Positions 1-10,095 of a DNA stretch of 64,000 nucleotides are shown piece after piece. A program made the position numbers and the translations under genes. The notes under the pieces were generated by a model. The model did no database searches and was not told the origin of the DNA. It was given only the letters and a program-made list of their open reading frames with translations. Source of the stretch: Enterobacter sp. R4-368 (GTDB lineage Bacteria > Pseudomonadota > Gammaproteobacteria > Enterobacterales > Enterobacteriaceae); assembly GCF_000410515.1 (NCBI RefSeq), contig NC_021500.1, positions 3,162,001 to 3,226,000 on the forward strand. Reading direction: 5' to 3'. Position 1 is the first letter of the stretch, and each line of letters opens with the position of its first letter.

Positions 1-1154
<1,154 letters not shown>

Positions 1155-1224
1155 CCTTAAAGAACCTGCCTCTGCAGTGTCCACACAGATTGTCTGATGA
1201 AATACGAGCAGTAAAAATCTCTGC

Positions 1225-1301
<77 letters not shown>

Positions 1302-1411
1302 AATTTTCCCTGAATACTGCGTTGTCAAATGACTCGCATACTGATTGTATGCTTCGCCATTTGACGCCTTGTCTCAGGAAAAATTACGGGTATACGGGAT
1401 TTAACTACGAT

Positions 1412-1487
1412 GGGGCTATAGCTCAGCTGGGAGAGCGCCTGCTTTGCACGCAGGAGGTCTGCGGTTCGATCCCGCATAGCTCCACCA
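1412..1487 (+). tRNA. alaT: tRNA-Ala(UGC) in the 16S-23S spacer
   Basis: A 76-nt cloverleaf beginning GGGGCTATAGCTCAG, with anticodon loop TTTGCAC (anticodon UGC) and encoded CCA end. It lies 110 nt after tRNA-Ile, the standard order in Ile-Ala spacers. The symbol is by analogy only. Confidence 0.97.
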
Positions 1488-1643
1488 TCTTTACTGTTCG
1501 GCACAAGAAAACTTCAGAGTACACATTCTGTGTGTGCTGCGAAGTTTTGCTCTTTAAAAATCTGGATCAAGCTGAAAATTGAAACACTGAACAGTGCGAA
1601 CTGTTCTGTGAGTCTCTCAAATTTTCGCGACACGCGGATAATT
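1488..1643 (+). other. Remnant of 16S-23S spacer joined directly to tRNA-Trp; 23S, 5S and tRNA-Asp absent
   Basis: The first ~130 nt are the familiar pre-23S spacer: a boxA, then CTGGATCAAGCTGAAAATTG, then GTGAGTCTCTCAAATTTTCG. In enterobacterial operons this continues about 70 nt further into the 23S gene. Here, after about position 1632, the sequence turns into the few bases that normally precede trpT (ATAATT then AGGGGCG). There is no trace of 23S, 5S or aspT. This could be a true deletion or an assembly join through collapsed rRNA repeats. Confidence 0.85.
1548..1559 (+). promoter_or_regulatory. rrn spacer boxA antitermination signal
   Basis: TGCTCTTTAAAA matches the boxA consensus TGCTCTTTAACA in all but one or two positions and sits where the spacer boxA normally lies, ahead of the 23S gene. 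BoxA RNA binds NusB/NusE and protects rRNA transcripts from Rho. The 23S gene it should protect is missing here. Confidence 0.8.
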
Positions 1644-1719
<76 letters not shown>

Positions 1720-1725
1720 GAAATA

Positions 1726-1754
1726 ATCCTTAGCATCTGCTAAGGATTTTTTTT
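1726..1754 (+). terminator. rrn operon terminator after tRNA-Trp
   Basis: Perfect stem ATCCTTAGC / GCTAAGGAT with loop ATCT, followed by a run of T. It is placed directly after the last tRNA, as at the end of E. coli rrnC. Confidence 0.92.
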
Positions 1755-1814
1755 GCTTCTTTTTCAGCATCCACTCTACAGAAAATCTCTCGCAGGCATC
1801 CTTGCCACAAATAT

Positions 1815-2636
1815 TCAATCAATCACTTTGATTTTCAAAAGATCGCGGATCTGATTTTGTTTATCGCTGTTTTGCAGCCAAATTGCATAAAGTGGACGAG
1901 AAAGCATCGTTGTATCAGTAACGGGATACAACTTATCTTTTTGTTCTGCCCATGAAACAGGTAGCCAGGTGCAGCCATTAAGCTGCGGTAATTGCTGATG
2001 GGCCACTTCTGCTGAACTGGTCGTCAATGTTGGCACGTCATCACTGGCGATTAACTCTGACTCATGCTGTTGAAAATCCGGTCCCCATTCGAGGCGCAGG
2101 TAGTTCAATTCTGACTTGCTCTTTTCCGGGGCTGCGCAATAAAGCGCAAGTGTGAAATGGCCGAGCAACTGGCTGCTAAACTCATCCATCTTTGGCGTTT
2201 CAGTCGTGATCAACAGATCCAGTTGCCGCTCGTGTAACTGTTTAACCAATGATTGCCGTTGTGCAATTCGTGCTTCGAACTGAAGGTTTCCTTGCAGGTT
2301 ATACAGCCTGGTTAACCAATCGCTAAGCATGCATTCCCATAGGGATGCGCTGGCCCCAATAGAAAATTGGTGGTGCCGCGATGTGTGCGCCACTTCCTTT
2401 CTTGCTGCTTGCCAGGTACTCATCAATGTTTCCGCATACGGCAGCAGCTTCTCGCCAGCTGCCGTCAGGCGGATATTGTTGCGATGGCGTGTAAAGAGAT
2501 TAACCCCAAGCTGGTTCTCTAACTGGCGAATACGAAAACTCACTGCGGACTGGGTCAGATAGAGTGCTTCGGCTGCACGGCCGAAGTGACGAGTCCTGCT
2601 AACTTCGAGAAAAGTTTTTAGTAATTCCGTATCCAC
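1815..2636 (-). CDS. hdfR: LysR-type regulator HdfR
   Basis: A 273-residue LysR-family transcription factor. An N-terminal winged helix (about residues 1-60, with [20 protein letters not shown] as recognition region) is followed by an effector-binding domain. In E. coli HdfR, repressed by H-NS, represses the flagellar master operon flhDC and activates gltBD. The GTG at 2636 is chosen as start because GGAG lies six bases before it and the protein then aligns with E. coli HdfR; an in-frame GTG four codons upstream has no ribosome site. The gene is divergent from maoP, as in E. coli. Confidence 0.93.
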   Translation of the reverse strand: MDTELLKTFLEVSRTRHFGRAAEALYLTQSAVSFRIRQLENQLGVNLFTRHRNNIRLTAAGEKLLPYAETLMSTWQAARKEVAHTSRHHQFSIGASASLWECMLSDWLTRLYNLQGNLQFEARIAQRQSLVKQLHERQLDLLITTETPKMDEFSSQLLGHFTLALYCAAPEKSKSELNYLRLEWGPDFQQHESELIASDDVPTLTTSSAEVAHQQLPQLNGCTWLPVSWAEQKDKLYPVTDTTMLSRPLYAIWLQNSDKQNQIRDLLKIKVID

Positions 2637-2754
2637 AGTTTTCTCCACAAAAATATTTGTCGTAATGATTTAAATGTTTTGTTTTACACTCTGTCAAGCG
2701 TAACTAATACTCCGCGCCATAAATAGCTCGGCCAAAGAATTAGGAGCGTGCAGG

Positions 2755-3093
2755 ATGGCGGAAAGCTTTACGACGACAAATCGTTTTTTCGACAATAAGA
2801 ATTATCCGCGCGGGTTCTCTCGCCACGGTGACTTCACCATCAAAGAGGCGCAACTGCTTGAGCGCCATGGTTATGCTTTTAACGAACTGGAACTCGGTAA
2901 GCGTGAACCAGTGACTGCAGAAGAAACGCAATTTGTTGCAGTGTGCCGTGGAGAGCGTGAGCCAGACACCGAAGCAGAACGCGTCTGGATCAAGTATATG
3001 GCGCGCATTAAGCGTCCGAAGCGCTTTCACACTCTTTCTGGTGGGAAACCACAGATGGAAGGTGCGGAAGACTATACGGATTCCGAAGATTAA
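2755..3093 (+). CDS. maoP: Macrodomain Ori organisation protein MaoP
   Basis: A small soluble 112-residue protein of the former YifE (DUF413) family, full length against E. coli. In E. coli MaoP acts with a short cis site, maoS, in the adjacent intergenic region to confine long-range contacts of the Ori macrodomain. Key stretches are [20 protein letters not shown] and the acidic C terminus. The start ATG has AGGAG and AGG upstream. The 118-nt hdfR-maoP gap is where a maoS site would be expected, but I cannot locate its exact bases. A strong terminator follows. Confidence 0.93.
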   Translation: MAESFTTTNRFFDNKNYPRGFSRHGDFTIKEAQLLERHGYAFNELELGKREPVTAEETQFVAVCRGEREPDTEAERVWIKYMARIKRPKRFHTLSGGKPQMEGAEDYTDSED

Positions 3094-3096
3094 GAG

Positions 3097-3120
3097 AAAA
3101 GGGGCTACGGCCCCTTTTTT
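3097..3120 (+). terminator. Terminator between maoP and yifB
   Basis: Stem AAGGGGC / GCCCCTT with loop TACG and a T run. It lies directly after maoP and its T run touches the end of the convergent yifB, so it may work in both directions. Confidence 0.9.
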
Positions 3121-4639
3121 ACATCAGCATCTTTTGCAAATGAATCAGTAGTCTGTCGATTGCGCGATAACTTAACGCTTCCTGCAGATGCGCGCGCTGG
3201 ATCGCTGGCTCTTCTTCAAGATCTGCTATCGTTCGTGCAACTCTCAGCAGGCGTTGCCAGGCGCGTACAGACAATCCCAGACGTGTTAACGTCTCTTCCA
3301 GCCAATTCCCGTCTTCTCTGTTAAGTTTACAAAGCTGTTTTGTTTCGCTGCTATCCAGATGCGCGTTGAGTTTATTCTGCCGCTGATATTGCCGTGCCCG
3401 GGCCTGAATAACCCGTAAGCGTACCGTTTCACTGCTTTCGCCTTTTTGCTGTGGCTGGCTCATTGACCCCGGAGCAAGCAAGGGGACCTCAAGCGAGAGA
3501 TCGAAGCGATCGAGAAAAGGGCCTGATAGCTTTCCCAAATAGCGCAGCGTTTGCTCCGGTGTCGAGCGGTTATGGTTTCCCCGGTAATGACCGGTCGGGC
3601 TCGGGTTCATGGCGGCGATTAACTGGAAACGAGCGGGATAGGTAACTTTCGCCCTTGCCCTCGAAAGATGGATTTGTCCGGATTCAATAGGTTCGCGGAG
3701 TGCATCCAGCACGCGGCGTTCAAATTCCGGTAATTCATCCAGAAACAAAACGCCATTATGCGCCAGCGAAATCTCGCCCGGGCCTGGTATGGATCCACCG
3801 CCGACAAGCGCTACCAGTGAAGCGCTGTGATGTGGCGCTCTGAATGGGCGTCTTCGCCAGTGGCGAGAGAGTGCCGCTGAATTTACCACGCTCATAATGG
3901 CCGCGCTTTCCAGCGCTTCCTGGTTGCTCAATGGCGGCAACAATCCCGCCAACCGACTGGCCAACATAGTCTTGCCCGTGCCCGGAGGTCCGATTAGCAA
4001 CAGGTTGTGTCCACCTGCCGCAGTGATTTCCAGTGCGCGCTTCCCTTGTTCTTGTCCAATAACATCGCTTAAATCCTCACTGGCGGCCTCCTGGCTGCTA
4101 TAAAAGGGGGCAGGTGAAGGTAATGCCTGTTTTCCTTCCAGAAACGCACACACTTCCTGTAAATGGTCGGCGACCAGACACTCCTGTGTTTCTGTGAGGC
4201 TGGCTTCAGCTTCGTTTTCTCTGGCAATAACGATGCGTCTGTTGGCTTTTACCGCTTCAATGACAGAAGAGATGGCGCCAGGAACCCCACGTAATGCGCC
4301 TGTAAGGGCAAGTTCGCCAACAAATTCATAACGACTCAGCTCTGATGCCGTTAGCTGCTCAGAAGCGGACAGAAGCGCGATAGCGATGGGTAAATCGTAT
4401 CGTCCACCTTCTTTGGGCAGGTCCGCGGGTGCCAGGTTGATGGTGATTCGTTTCGCCGGAAATTCATATCCGCTGTTGATAATGGCGCTACGAACACGAT
4501 CGCGTGCTTCCTTAACCGTGGTTTCCGGAAGCCCAACAATAGTCAGCCCCGGCAGCCCGTTACTGATATGCACTTCAACGGTGACCAGGGGGGCCGTCAC
4601 ACCTAACGCCGCTCGCGTATAAATTACAGACAATGCCAT
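3119..4639 (-). CDS. yifB: AAA+ ATPase YifB (ComM / Mg-chelatase-like)
   Basis: A 506-residue protein of E. coli length. An N-terminal Lon-protease-like fold domain (about 1-170) is followed by a Mg-chelatase-type AAA+ domain with Walker A GPPGTGKT (217-224) and Walker B LFLDE (298-302), and a C-terminal Mg-chelatase domain. Relatives called ComM are hexameric helicases that drive branch migration during natural transformation; the role in enterobacteria is unclear. ATG is preceded by AAGGAG. It is divergent from the ilv operon, with a 318-nt gap holding the ilv promoter region. Confidence 0.93.
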   Translation of the reverse strand: MALSVIYTRAALGVTAPLVTVEVHISNGLPGLTIVGLPETTVKEARDRVRSAIINSGYEFPAKRITINLAPADLPKEGGRYDLPIAIALLSASEQLTASELSRYEFVGELALTGALRGVPGAISSVIEAVKANRRIVIARENEAEASLTETQECLVADHLQEVCAFLEGKQALPSPAPFYSSQEAASEDLSDVIGQEQGKRALEITAAGGHNLLLIGPPGTGKTMLASRLAGLLPPLSNQEALESAAIMSVVNSAALSRHWRRRPFRAPHHSASLVALVGGGSIPGPGEISLAHNGVLFLDELPEFERRVLDALREPIESGQIHLSRARAKVTYPARFQLIAAMNPSPTGHYRGNHNRSTPEQTLRYLGKLSGPFLDRFDLSLEVPLLAPGSMSQPQQKGESSETVRLRVIQARARQYQRQNKLNAHLDSSETKQLCKLNREDGNWLEETLTRLGLSVRAWQRLLRVARTIADLEEEPAIQRAHLQEALSYRAIDRLLIHLQKMLM

Positions 4640-4957
4640 AGGCTCTCCTTTTCACAGACATTATCTGTTTTGATTATCGCTTTTCATTATCGAAACGCTG
4701 CTTTTGCGTGCGCGTTTCCTGCATTTCACTGCAATTAGCCCCTTTTTTCATCGTATTGGAATGTTGATCGCAGCGTTGTATTGCTACTGCAAGAGGTGAG
4801 AAATTTTCACCAAGACTTTTCTCTATATAAAACAACCATTTTTCGTCAATTTGTCGGTGCGGTCGCAAACTGCGTCATAAATTTTTCTTGTTTCTTGTCT
4901 TAAATCTGTGTTACCTCTTTAGGCATTCCTTCGAACATGAAGCAAGAACGAACACAA
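4640..4957. promoter_or_regulatory. yifB-ilvL intergenic region (ilvGMEDA promoter/UAS region)
   Basis: 318 nt without a coding frame I would accept. It is rich in A/T tracts (for example CTATATAAAACAACC near 4822 and AAATTTTTCTTGTTTCTTG near 4879). In E. coli the matching region holds the ilvG promoter and an upstream IHF-dependent activating sequence. I cannot fix the exact -35/-10 here; TTGTTT and TTACCT spaced by 17 nt just before the leader are a weak candidate. Confidence 0.5.
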
Positions 4958-5056
4958 ATGAAAGCCCTTCTACGAGTGATTAGCCTGGTCGTGATTAGCG
5001 TGGTGGTGATTATTATCCCACCGTGCGGGGCTGCACTTGGACGAGGAAAGGCTTAA
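4958..5056 (+). CDS. ilvL: ilvGMEDA operon leader peptide IlvL
   Basis: A 32-codon leader encoding 15 branched-chain residues (4 Leu, 6 Val, 5 Ile), including VVV and III runs at residues 15-20, ending GRGKA. It matches the E. coli ilv leader nearly residue for residue. Ribosome stalling at scarce Leu, Val or Ile codons lets the RNA form an antiterminator instead of the hairpin at 5080, so the operon is read when branched-chain aminoacyl-tRNAs are low. Confidence 0.96.
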   Translation: MKALLRVISLVVISVVVIIIPPCGAALGRGKA

Positions 5057-5079
5057 AAAACAAGCCTTAACGAACTAAG

Positions 5080-5112
5080 ACCCCCGCACCGAAAGGTCCG
5101 GGGGTTTTTTTA
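5080..5112 (+). terminator. ilv attenuator terminator
   Basis: Stem ACCCCCGCACC / GGTCCGGGGGT with a GAAA tetraloop and one mismatch, followed by seven T. It lies 24 nt after the ilvL stop, the classic attenuator position. Confidence 0.94.
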
Positions 5113-5142
5113 TGATCTAAAAACATAAACGAGGAGCAGAGG

Positions 5143-5193
5143 ATGAGTAGCAGCACAAAATTCTGTTTCTCCCGATATCCGGCGGGGAACTGA
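5143..5193 (+). CDS. ilvX: Small peptide IlvX
   Basis: A 16-codon frame reading [16 protein letters not shown], close to the E. coli IlvX microprotein. Its ATG is preceded by GAGGAGCAGAGG, a strong ribosome site, and its TGA is two bases before the ilvG ATG, which suggests translational coupling to ilvG. Its function is unknown. Too short for ordinary gene finders. Confidence 0.85.
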   Translation: MSSSTKFCFSRYPAGN

Positions 5194-5195
5194 CT

Positions 5196-6842
5196 ATGAA
5201 TGGAGCACAGTGGGTGGTACATGCGTTGCGAGCGCAGAAAGTCGATATCGTCTTCGGCTATCCGGGCGGCGCAATTATGCCGGTTTACGATGCATTGTAT
5301 GACGGCGGCGTGGAACACCTACTTTGCCGGCACGAGCAGGGCGCGGCGATGGCCGCTATCGGTTATGCTCGCGCCACCGGTAAAACTGGCGTTTGCATCG
5401 CCACTTCCGGCCCAGGTGCGACGAACCTGATCACTGGTCTTGCTGATGCGTTATTAGATTCCGTTCCGGTTGTTGCCATCACCGGCCAGGTTGCTGCTCC
5501 GCTTATCGGTACCGACGCGTTTCAGGAAGTGGACGTACTGGGTTTATCCCTCGCCTGCACGAAGCACAGCTTTCTGGTTGAATCTCTGGAAGAGTTACCG
5601 CGTGTCATGGCTGAGGCTTTCTACGTGGCCAATTCCGGCCGCCCGGGCCCGGTTCTGGTGGATATTCCAAAAGACATCCAGTTGGCTGTAGGTGATCTGG
5701 ATCCCTGGTTCGCGACCGTCGACGATGAACATTATTTCCCGCAGGCGGAAGTGGAGCAGGCCGTGCAGATGCTCTCGCAGGCAACAAAACCGATGCTGTA
5801 TGTTGGCGGCGGTGTGGGCATGGCGCAGGCGGTTCCGGCGCTGCGTGAGTTTCTGAGCGTGACGCAAATGCCGGTCACTTGCACGCTGAAAGGGCTGGGT
5901 GCAGTGGAAACTGATTATGCTTACTATCTCGGCATGCTGGGGATGCACGGTACGAAAGCCGCGAATTTTGCCGTGCAGGAGTGTGACTTGCTGATTGCCG
6001 TTGGCGCCCGTTTTGACGATCGCGTGACCGGCAAGTTGAATACCTTCGCGCCGAACGCCAAAGTGATCCATATGGATATCGACCCGGCGGAAATGAGCAA
6101 ACTGCGCCAGGCGCACGTTGCGTTGCAGGGCGATTTAAACGCGTTGCTGCCTGCGCTGCAACAGCCGCTGGCAATTGATGCGTGGCGTCAATACAGCGCG
6201 GATCTGCGTCGCGAACATGCCTGGCGTTACGATCATCCAGGCGACGCTATTTACGCGCCGCTGTTGTTAAAACAGCTCTCCGATCGCAAACCGGAAAACA
6301 GCGTGGTCACTACCGACGTTGGCCAGCATCAGATGTGGGCGGCGCAACATTTGTGTTTCAGCCGCCCGGAAGATTTCATCACGTCCAGTGGATTAGGTAC
6401 GATGGGCTTCGGTTTGCCGGCCGCTGTTGGCGCGCAGGTTGCCCGCCCGGACGATACGGTAATCTGTATCTCCGGTGACGGCTCCTTCATGATGAATGTT
6501 CAGGAGCTCGGCACCGTTAAACGTAAGCAATTACCGCTGAAGATTGTCTTACTGGACAACCAGCGTTTAGGGATGGTTCGTCAGTGGCAGCAGTTATTCT
6601 TCAACGAGCGTTATAGTGAAACCACCCTGACTGATAACCCCGATTTCCTCACGCTGGCCAGCGCTTTCGGCATTCCCGGCCAGCACATCACCCGAAAAGA
6701 CCAGGTTGAAGCGGCACTCGACACGATGCTCACGAGCCCAGGGCCATACCTGCTTCATGTCTCAATCGATGAACTTGAGAATGTCTGGCCGTTGGTGCCG
6801 CCCGGCGCCAGTAACTCACAAATGCTGGAGAAATTATCATGA
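5196..6842 (+). CDS. ilvG: Acetolactate synthase II large subunit IlvG (intact)
   Basis: A 548-residue thiamine-diphosphate enzyme that condenses pyruvate with pyruvate or 2-oxobutanoate in valine/leucine and isoleucine synthesis. Catalytic Glu47 lies in [10 protein letters not shown], and the TPP/Mg motif starting GDGSFMMN lies near residue 427. Unlike E. coli K-12, where ilvG is frameshifted, the frame is open throughout, so a valine-insensitive AHAS II is expected. The stop overlaps the ilvM start by four bases (ATGA). Part of the attenuated ilvLXGMEDA operon. Confidence 0.97.
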   Translation: MNGAQWVVHALRAQKVDIVFGYPGGAIMPVYDALYDGGVEHLLCRHEQGAAMAAIGYARATGKTGVCIATSGPGATNLITGLADALLDSVPVVAITGQVAAPLIGTDAFQEVDVLGLSLACTKHSFLVESLEELPRVMAEAFYVANSGRPGPVLVDIPKDIQLAVGDLDPWFATVDDEHYFPQAEVEQAVQMLSQATKPMLYVGGGVGMAQAVPALREFLSVTQMPVTCTLKGLGAVETDYAYYLGMLGMHGTKAANFAVQECDLLIAVGARFDDRVTGKLNTFAPNAKVIHMDIDPAEMSKLRQAHVALQGDLNALLPALQQPLAIDAWRQYSADLRREHAWRYDHPGDAIYAPLLLKQLSDRKPENSVVTTDVGQHQMWAAQHLCFSRPEDFITSSGLGTMGFGLPAAVGAQVARPDDTVICISGDGSFMMNVQELGTVKRKQLPLKIVLLDNQRLGMVRQWQQLFFNERYSETTLTDNPDFLTLASAFGIPGQHITRKDQVEAALDTMLTSPGPYLLHVSIDELENVWPLVPPGASNSQMLEKLS

Positions 6843-7108
6843 TGCAACATCAGGTCGCCGTTGAGGCCCGCTTCAATCCTGAAACGTTAGAACGCGTGCT
6901 GCGCGTGGTGCGTCACCGTGGCTTTCAGGTGTGTGCCATGAATATGGAAACCGCCAGTGATGCGCGGAACATAAATATCGAATTGACCGTTGCCAGCCCG
7001 CGGCCTGTCGAATTACTGTTTAGCCAGTTAAGCAAACTTGTTGACGTTGCCCGGGTTGATATCCGCCAGCGTGCCACATCATCACAATCACAACAAATCC
7101 GCGCGTAA
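6839..7108 (+). CDS. ilvM: Acetolactate synthase II small subunit IlvM
   Basis: An 89-residue ACT-domain subunit needed for AHAS II activity and stability, two residues longer than in E. coli at the C-terminal tail. The core [20 protein letters not shown] and the [13 protein letters not shown] strand are conserved. AHAS II is not inhibited by valine, in keeping with a short single-ACT subunit. The start overlaps the ilvG stop, giving translational coupling and matched subunit levels. The next gene, ilvE, starts 17 nt later behind AGGAAG. Confidence 0.96.
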   Translation: MMQHQVAVEARFNPETLERVLRVVRHRGFQVCAMNMETASDARNINIELTVASPRPVELLFSQLSKLVDVARVDIRQRATSSQSQQIRA

Positions 7109-7125
7109 GCGCAAAAGGAAGAATA

Positions 7126-8055
7126 ATGACGACGAAAAAAGCAGACTACATTTGGTCTAATGGCGAGATGGTTCGTTGGGAAGATGCGAAAGTCCACGTG
7201 ATGTCCCACGCGCTGCATTACGGTACTTCCGTATTTGAAGGCATCCGTTGCTATGACTCGCACAAAGGTCCGGTAGTGTTCCGCCATCGTGAACATATGC
7301 AGCGTCTGCGCGATTCCGCCAAAATCTATCGTTTCCCGGTATCTCAGAGCGTCGACGAGCTGATGGAAGCCTGCCGCGCAGTGATCCGCAAAAACAATCT
7401 GACCAGCGCCTATATTCGTCCGCTGGTATTTGTGGGCGATGTTGGCATGGGCGTTAACCCGCCGGCGGGCTACACCACTGATGTGATTATCGCTGCGTTC
7501 CCGTGGGGCGCTTACCTCGGTGCGGAAGCACTGGATCAGGGGATCGACGCGATGGTGTCTTCCTGGAACCGTGTTGCGCCGAACACCATCCCGACAGCCG
7601 CGAAAGCGGGCGGAAATTACCTCTCTTCCCTGCTGGTTGGCAGCGAAGCGCGCCGCCACGGTTACCAGGAAGGCATTGCGCTGGACGTTAACGGCTACAT
7701 CTCTGAAGGTGCGGGCGAAAACCTGTTTGAAGTAAAAGACGGCATCCTGTTCACGCCGCCGTTTACCTCTTCCGCCCTGCCGGGTATCACTCGCGATGCG
7801 ATCATCAAGCTGGCGAAAGAGCTGAACATCGAAGTTCGTGAGCAGGTGCTGTCCCGCGAATCGCTGTATCTGGCGGATGAAGTGTTTATGTCCGGTACGG
7901 CAGCGGAAATCACGCCGGTGCGCAGCGTTGATGGTATTCAGGTTGGTGAAGGTCGTTGTGGCCCGGTCACCAAACGTATTCAGCAAGCATTCTTTGGCCT
8001 CTTCACCGGTGAAACGGAAGATAAGTGGGGCTGGTTGGATCAAGTTAATCCATAA
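7126..8055 (+). CDS. ilvE: Branched-chain amino acid aminotransferase IlvE
   Basis: A 309-residue fold-type IV PLP enzyme that makes the last step to valine, isoleucine and leucine, using glutamate as amino donor. The PLP lysine is Lys160 in TAAKAGGNYL, and the EGAGENLFEV stretch is conserved. Same length as E. coli. AGGAAGAATA precedes the ATG. Two bases after the stop an ERIC repeat begins, making the gap to ilvD 187 nt rather than the short gap usual in the operon. Confidence 0.97.
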   Translation: MTTKKADYIWSNGEMVRWEDAKVHVMSHALHYGTSVFEGIRCYDSHKGPVVFRHREHMQRLRDSAKIYRFPVSQSVDELMEACRAVIRKNNLTSAYIRPLVFVGDVGMGVNPPAGYTTDVIIAAFPWGAYLGAEALDQGIDAMVSSWNRVAPNTIPTAAKAGGNYLSSLLVGSEARRHGYQEGIALDVNGYISEGAGENLFEVKDGILFTPPFTSSALPGITRDAIIKLAKELNIEVREQVLSRESLYLADEVFMSGTAAEITPVRSVDGIQVGEGRCGPVTKRIQQAFFGLFTGETEDKWGWLDQVNP

Positions 8056-8056
8056 A

Positions 8057-8181
8057 TACCCGTCATACTTCAGGTTGTAGGTGTGTTGGCCGCACTCGTT
8101 CACCCCAGTCACTTACTTATGTAAGCTCCCGGGGATTCGCTCGCTTGCCGCCTTCCTACAACCCGAATCATTCAGGGTATA
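8057..8181 (+). repeat. ERIC element between ilvE and ilvD
   Basis: A 125-bp imperfect palindrome. Its arms are TACCCGTCATACTTCAGGTT at the left and the near-complement ending GAATCATTCAGGGTA at the right. The core has CACCCCAGTCACTTACTT and ATGTAAGCTCCCGGGGATTC, which match the two standard ERIC primer sites. It lies inside the transcribed ilv operon, so the mRNA can fold it into a long hairpin between two cistrons. Confidence 0.93.
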
Positions 8182-8242
8182 GCAAATAAATATGGGATGG
8201 CACGCACCACCCCATCGACAAGATAGACGGGAGTAAAAGAGC

Positions 8243-10093
8243 ATGCCTAAGTACCGTTCCGCCACCACCACCCACGGGCGCAATATGGCGGGTGCCCGCG
8301 CGCTGTGGCGCGCAACCGGGATGACCGACGCCGATTTTGGCAAGCCGATTATCGCCGTCGTGAACTCGTTTACCCAGTTCGTGCCGGGCCACGTTCACCT
8401 GCGCGATCTCGGTAAGCTGGTTGCGGAGCAAATCGAAGCCGCAGGCGGCGTGGCGAAAGAGTTCAACACGATTGCCGTTGATGACGGTATCGCCATGGGC
8501 CACGGCGGCATGCTTTATTCACTGCCTTCCCGCGAGCTGATTGCCGATTCCGTTGAATATATGGTCAATGCCCACTGCGCTGACGCAATGGTGTGTATTT
8601 CCAACTGCGACAAAATCACCCCCGGGATGCTGATGGCTTCTCTGCGGTTGAATATTCCGGTGATTTTCGTCTCCGGCGGCCCGATGGAAGCCGGGAAAAC
8701 AAAACTCTCCAACCAGATAATTAAACTCGATCTGGTGGATGCCATGATTCAGGGCGCGGATCCGAAAGTTTCTGACGATCAGAGCGAGCAGGTAGAACGT
8801 TCCGCCTGCCCCACTTGCGGATCCTGCTCCGGCATGTTTACCGCCAACTCAATGAACTGTCTGACCGAAGCGCTGGGGCTGTCACAGCCGGGTAACGGCT
8901 CGCTGCTGGCGACCCACGCTGACCGCAAAGAACTGTTCATCAACGCGGGCAAACGCATTGTTGAGCTGACCAAACGCTATTACGAGCAGGATGACACCAG
9001 CGCACTGCCGCGTTCCATCGCCAGTAAAGCGGCGTTTGAAAACGCCATGACGCTGGATATCGCCATGGGCGGCTCTACTAATACTGTTCTGCATCTGCTG
9101 GCCGCCGCGCAGGAAGCAGAAATTGATTTCACCATGAGTGATATCGATAAGCTGTCCCGCAAAGTTCCGCAGCTATGTAAAGTCGCGCCGAGTACGCAGA
9201 AATACCATATGGAGGATGTGCACCGCGCCGGTGGCGTGCTGGGCATCCTGGGTGAGCTGGATCGCGCTAACTTGTTAAACCGTGACGTGAAAAACGTGCT
9301 CGGTCTGACGCTGCCGCAAACCCTTGAGCAGTACGACGTGATGCTGACCAAAGACGACGCGGTGAAAACCATGTTCCGCGCGGGGCCAGCCGGTATCCGC
9401 ACCACGCAGGCGTTTTCCCAGAATTGCCGCTGGGACACGCTGGACGATGATCGCGCTGAAGGCTGTATCCGTTCGCTGGAGCATGCTTACAGCAAAGATG
9501 GTGGCCTGGCCGTGCTGTACGGCAATTTTGCGGAAAACGGCTGTATCGTTAAAACCGCAGGCGTTGATGACAGCAACCTGACCTTTACCGGTCCGGCAAA
9601 AGTGTATGAAAGCCAGGACGCGGCGGTGGAAGCCATTCTCGGCGGTAAAGTTGTCGCCGGTGATGTGGTGGTGATTCGCTACGAAGGGCCGAAAGGCGGG
9701 CCGGGGATGCAGGAAATGCTCTACCCAACCAGCTTCCTGAAATCGATGGGCCTCGGCAAAGCGTGTGCGCTGATCACCGATGGGCGTTTCTCCGGCGGGA
9801 CTTCCGGCCTTTCCATTGGTCACGTTTCTCCGGAGGCGGCAAGCGGCGGCAATATCGGCCTGATTGAAGATGGCGACATTATCGCTATCGATATTCCGAG
9901 CCGCAGCATTCAACTGCAACTGAGCGATCGTGAACTGGCAGCGCGCCGTGAAGCGCAGGAAGCCCGAGGCGATAAGGCCTGGACGCCGGTTGACCGTGAG
10001 CGTCAGGTCTCCTTCGCGCTGCGCGCTTATGCCAGTCTCGCGACCAGTGCGGATAAAGGCGCGGTACGTGATAAATCCAAACTTGGGGGTTAA
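8243..10093 (+). CDS. ilvD: Dihydroxy-acid dehydratase IlvD
   Basis: A 616-residue Fe-S enzyme that dehydrates 2,3-dihydroxy-isovalerate and 2,3-dihydroxy-3-methylvalerate. Cluster ligands are visible in NCDKITPGM (Cys122) and [10 protein letters not shown] (around Cys195), with the C-terminal [14 protein letters not shown] active-site segment. Full E. coli length. The start follows GGGAGTAAAAGAGC. Being oxygen-sensitive in E. coli, it is a usual weak point of the pathway under oxidative stress. It touches ilvA. Confidence 0.97.
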   Translation: MPKYRSATTTHGRNMAGARALWRATGMTDADFGKPIIAVVNSFTQFVPGHVHLRDLGKLVAEQIEAAGGVAKEFNTIAVDDGIAMGHGGMLYSLPSRELIADSVEYMVNAHCADAMVCISNCDKITPGMLMASLRLNIPVIFVSGGPMEAGKTKLSNQIIKLDLVDAMIQGADPKVSDDQSEQVERSACPTCGSCSGMFTANSMNCLTEALGLSQPGNGSLLATHADRKELFINAGKRIVELTKRYYEQDDTSALPRSIASKAAFENAMTLDIAMGGSTNTVLHLLAAAQEAEIDFTMSDIDKLSRKVPQLCKVAPSTQKYHMEDVHRAGGVLGILGELDRANLLNRDVKNVLGLTLPQTLEQYDVMLTKDDAVKTMFRAGPAGIRTTQAFSQNCRWDTLDDDRAEGCIRSLEHAYSKDGGLAVLYGNFAENGCIVKTAGVDDSNLTFTGPAKVYESQDAAVEAILGGKVVAGDVVVIRYEGPKGGPGMQEMLYPTSFLKSMGLGKACALITDGRFSGGTSGLSIGHVSPEAASGGNIGLIEDGDIIAIDIPSRSIQLQLSDRELAARREAQEARGDKAWTPVDRERQVSFALRAYASLATSADKGAVRDKSKLGG

Positions 10094-10095
10094 TG

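Noticed and set aside
2740..3030. 96-codon frame opposite maoP
   Set aside because: Antisense shadow of a conserved small gene, no ribosome site.
5196..6842. Possible frameshift in ilvG as in E. coli K-12
   Set aside because: The frame runs unbroken for 548 codons into the overlapping ilvM start.
6925..8112. Open frame of 395 codons on the - strand opposite ilvM-ilvE and part of the ERIC
   Set aside because: Antisense shadow of ilvE; composition is typical of reversed codons and no homologue is recognisable.
8057..8181. Possible attachment site or insertion sequence end between ilvE and ilvD
   Set aside because: The core matches both ERIC primer sites and there is no transposase or integrase nearby, so ERIC explains it fully.
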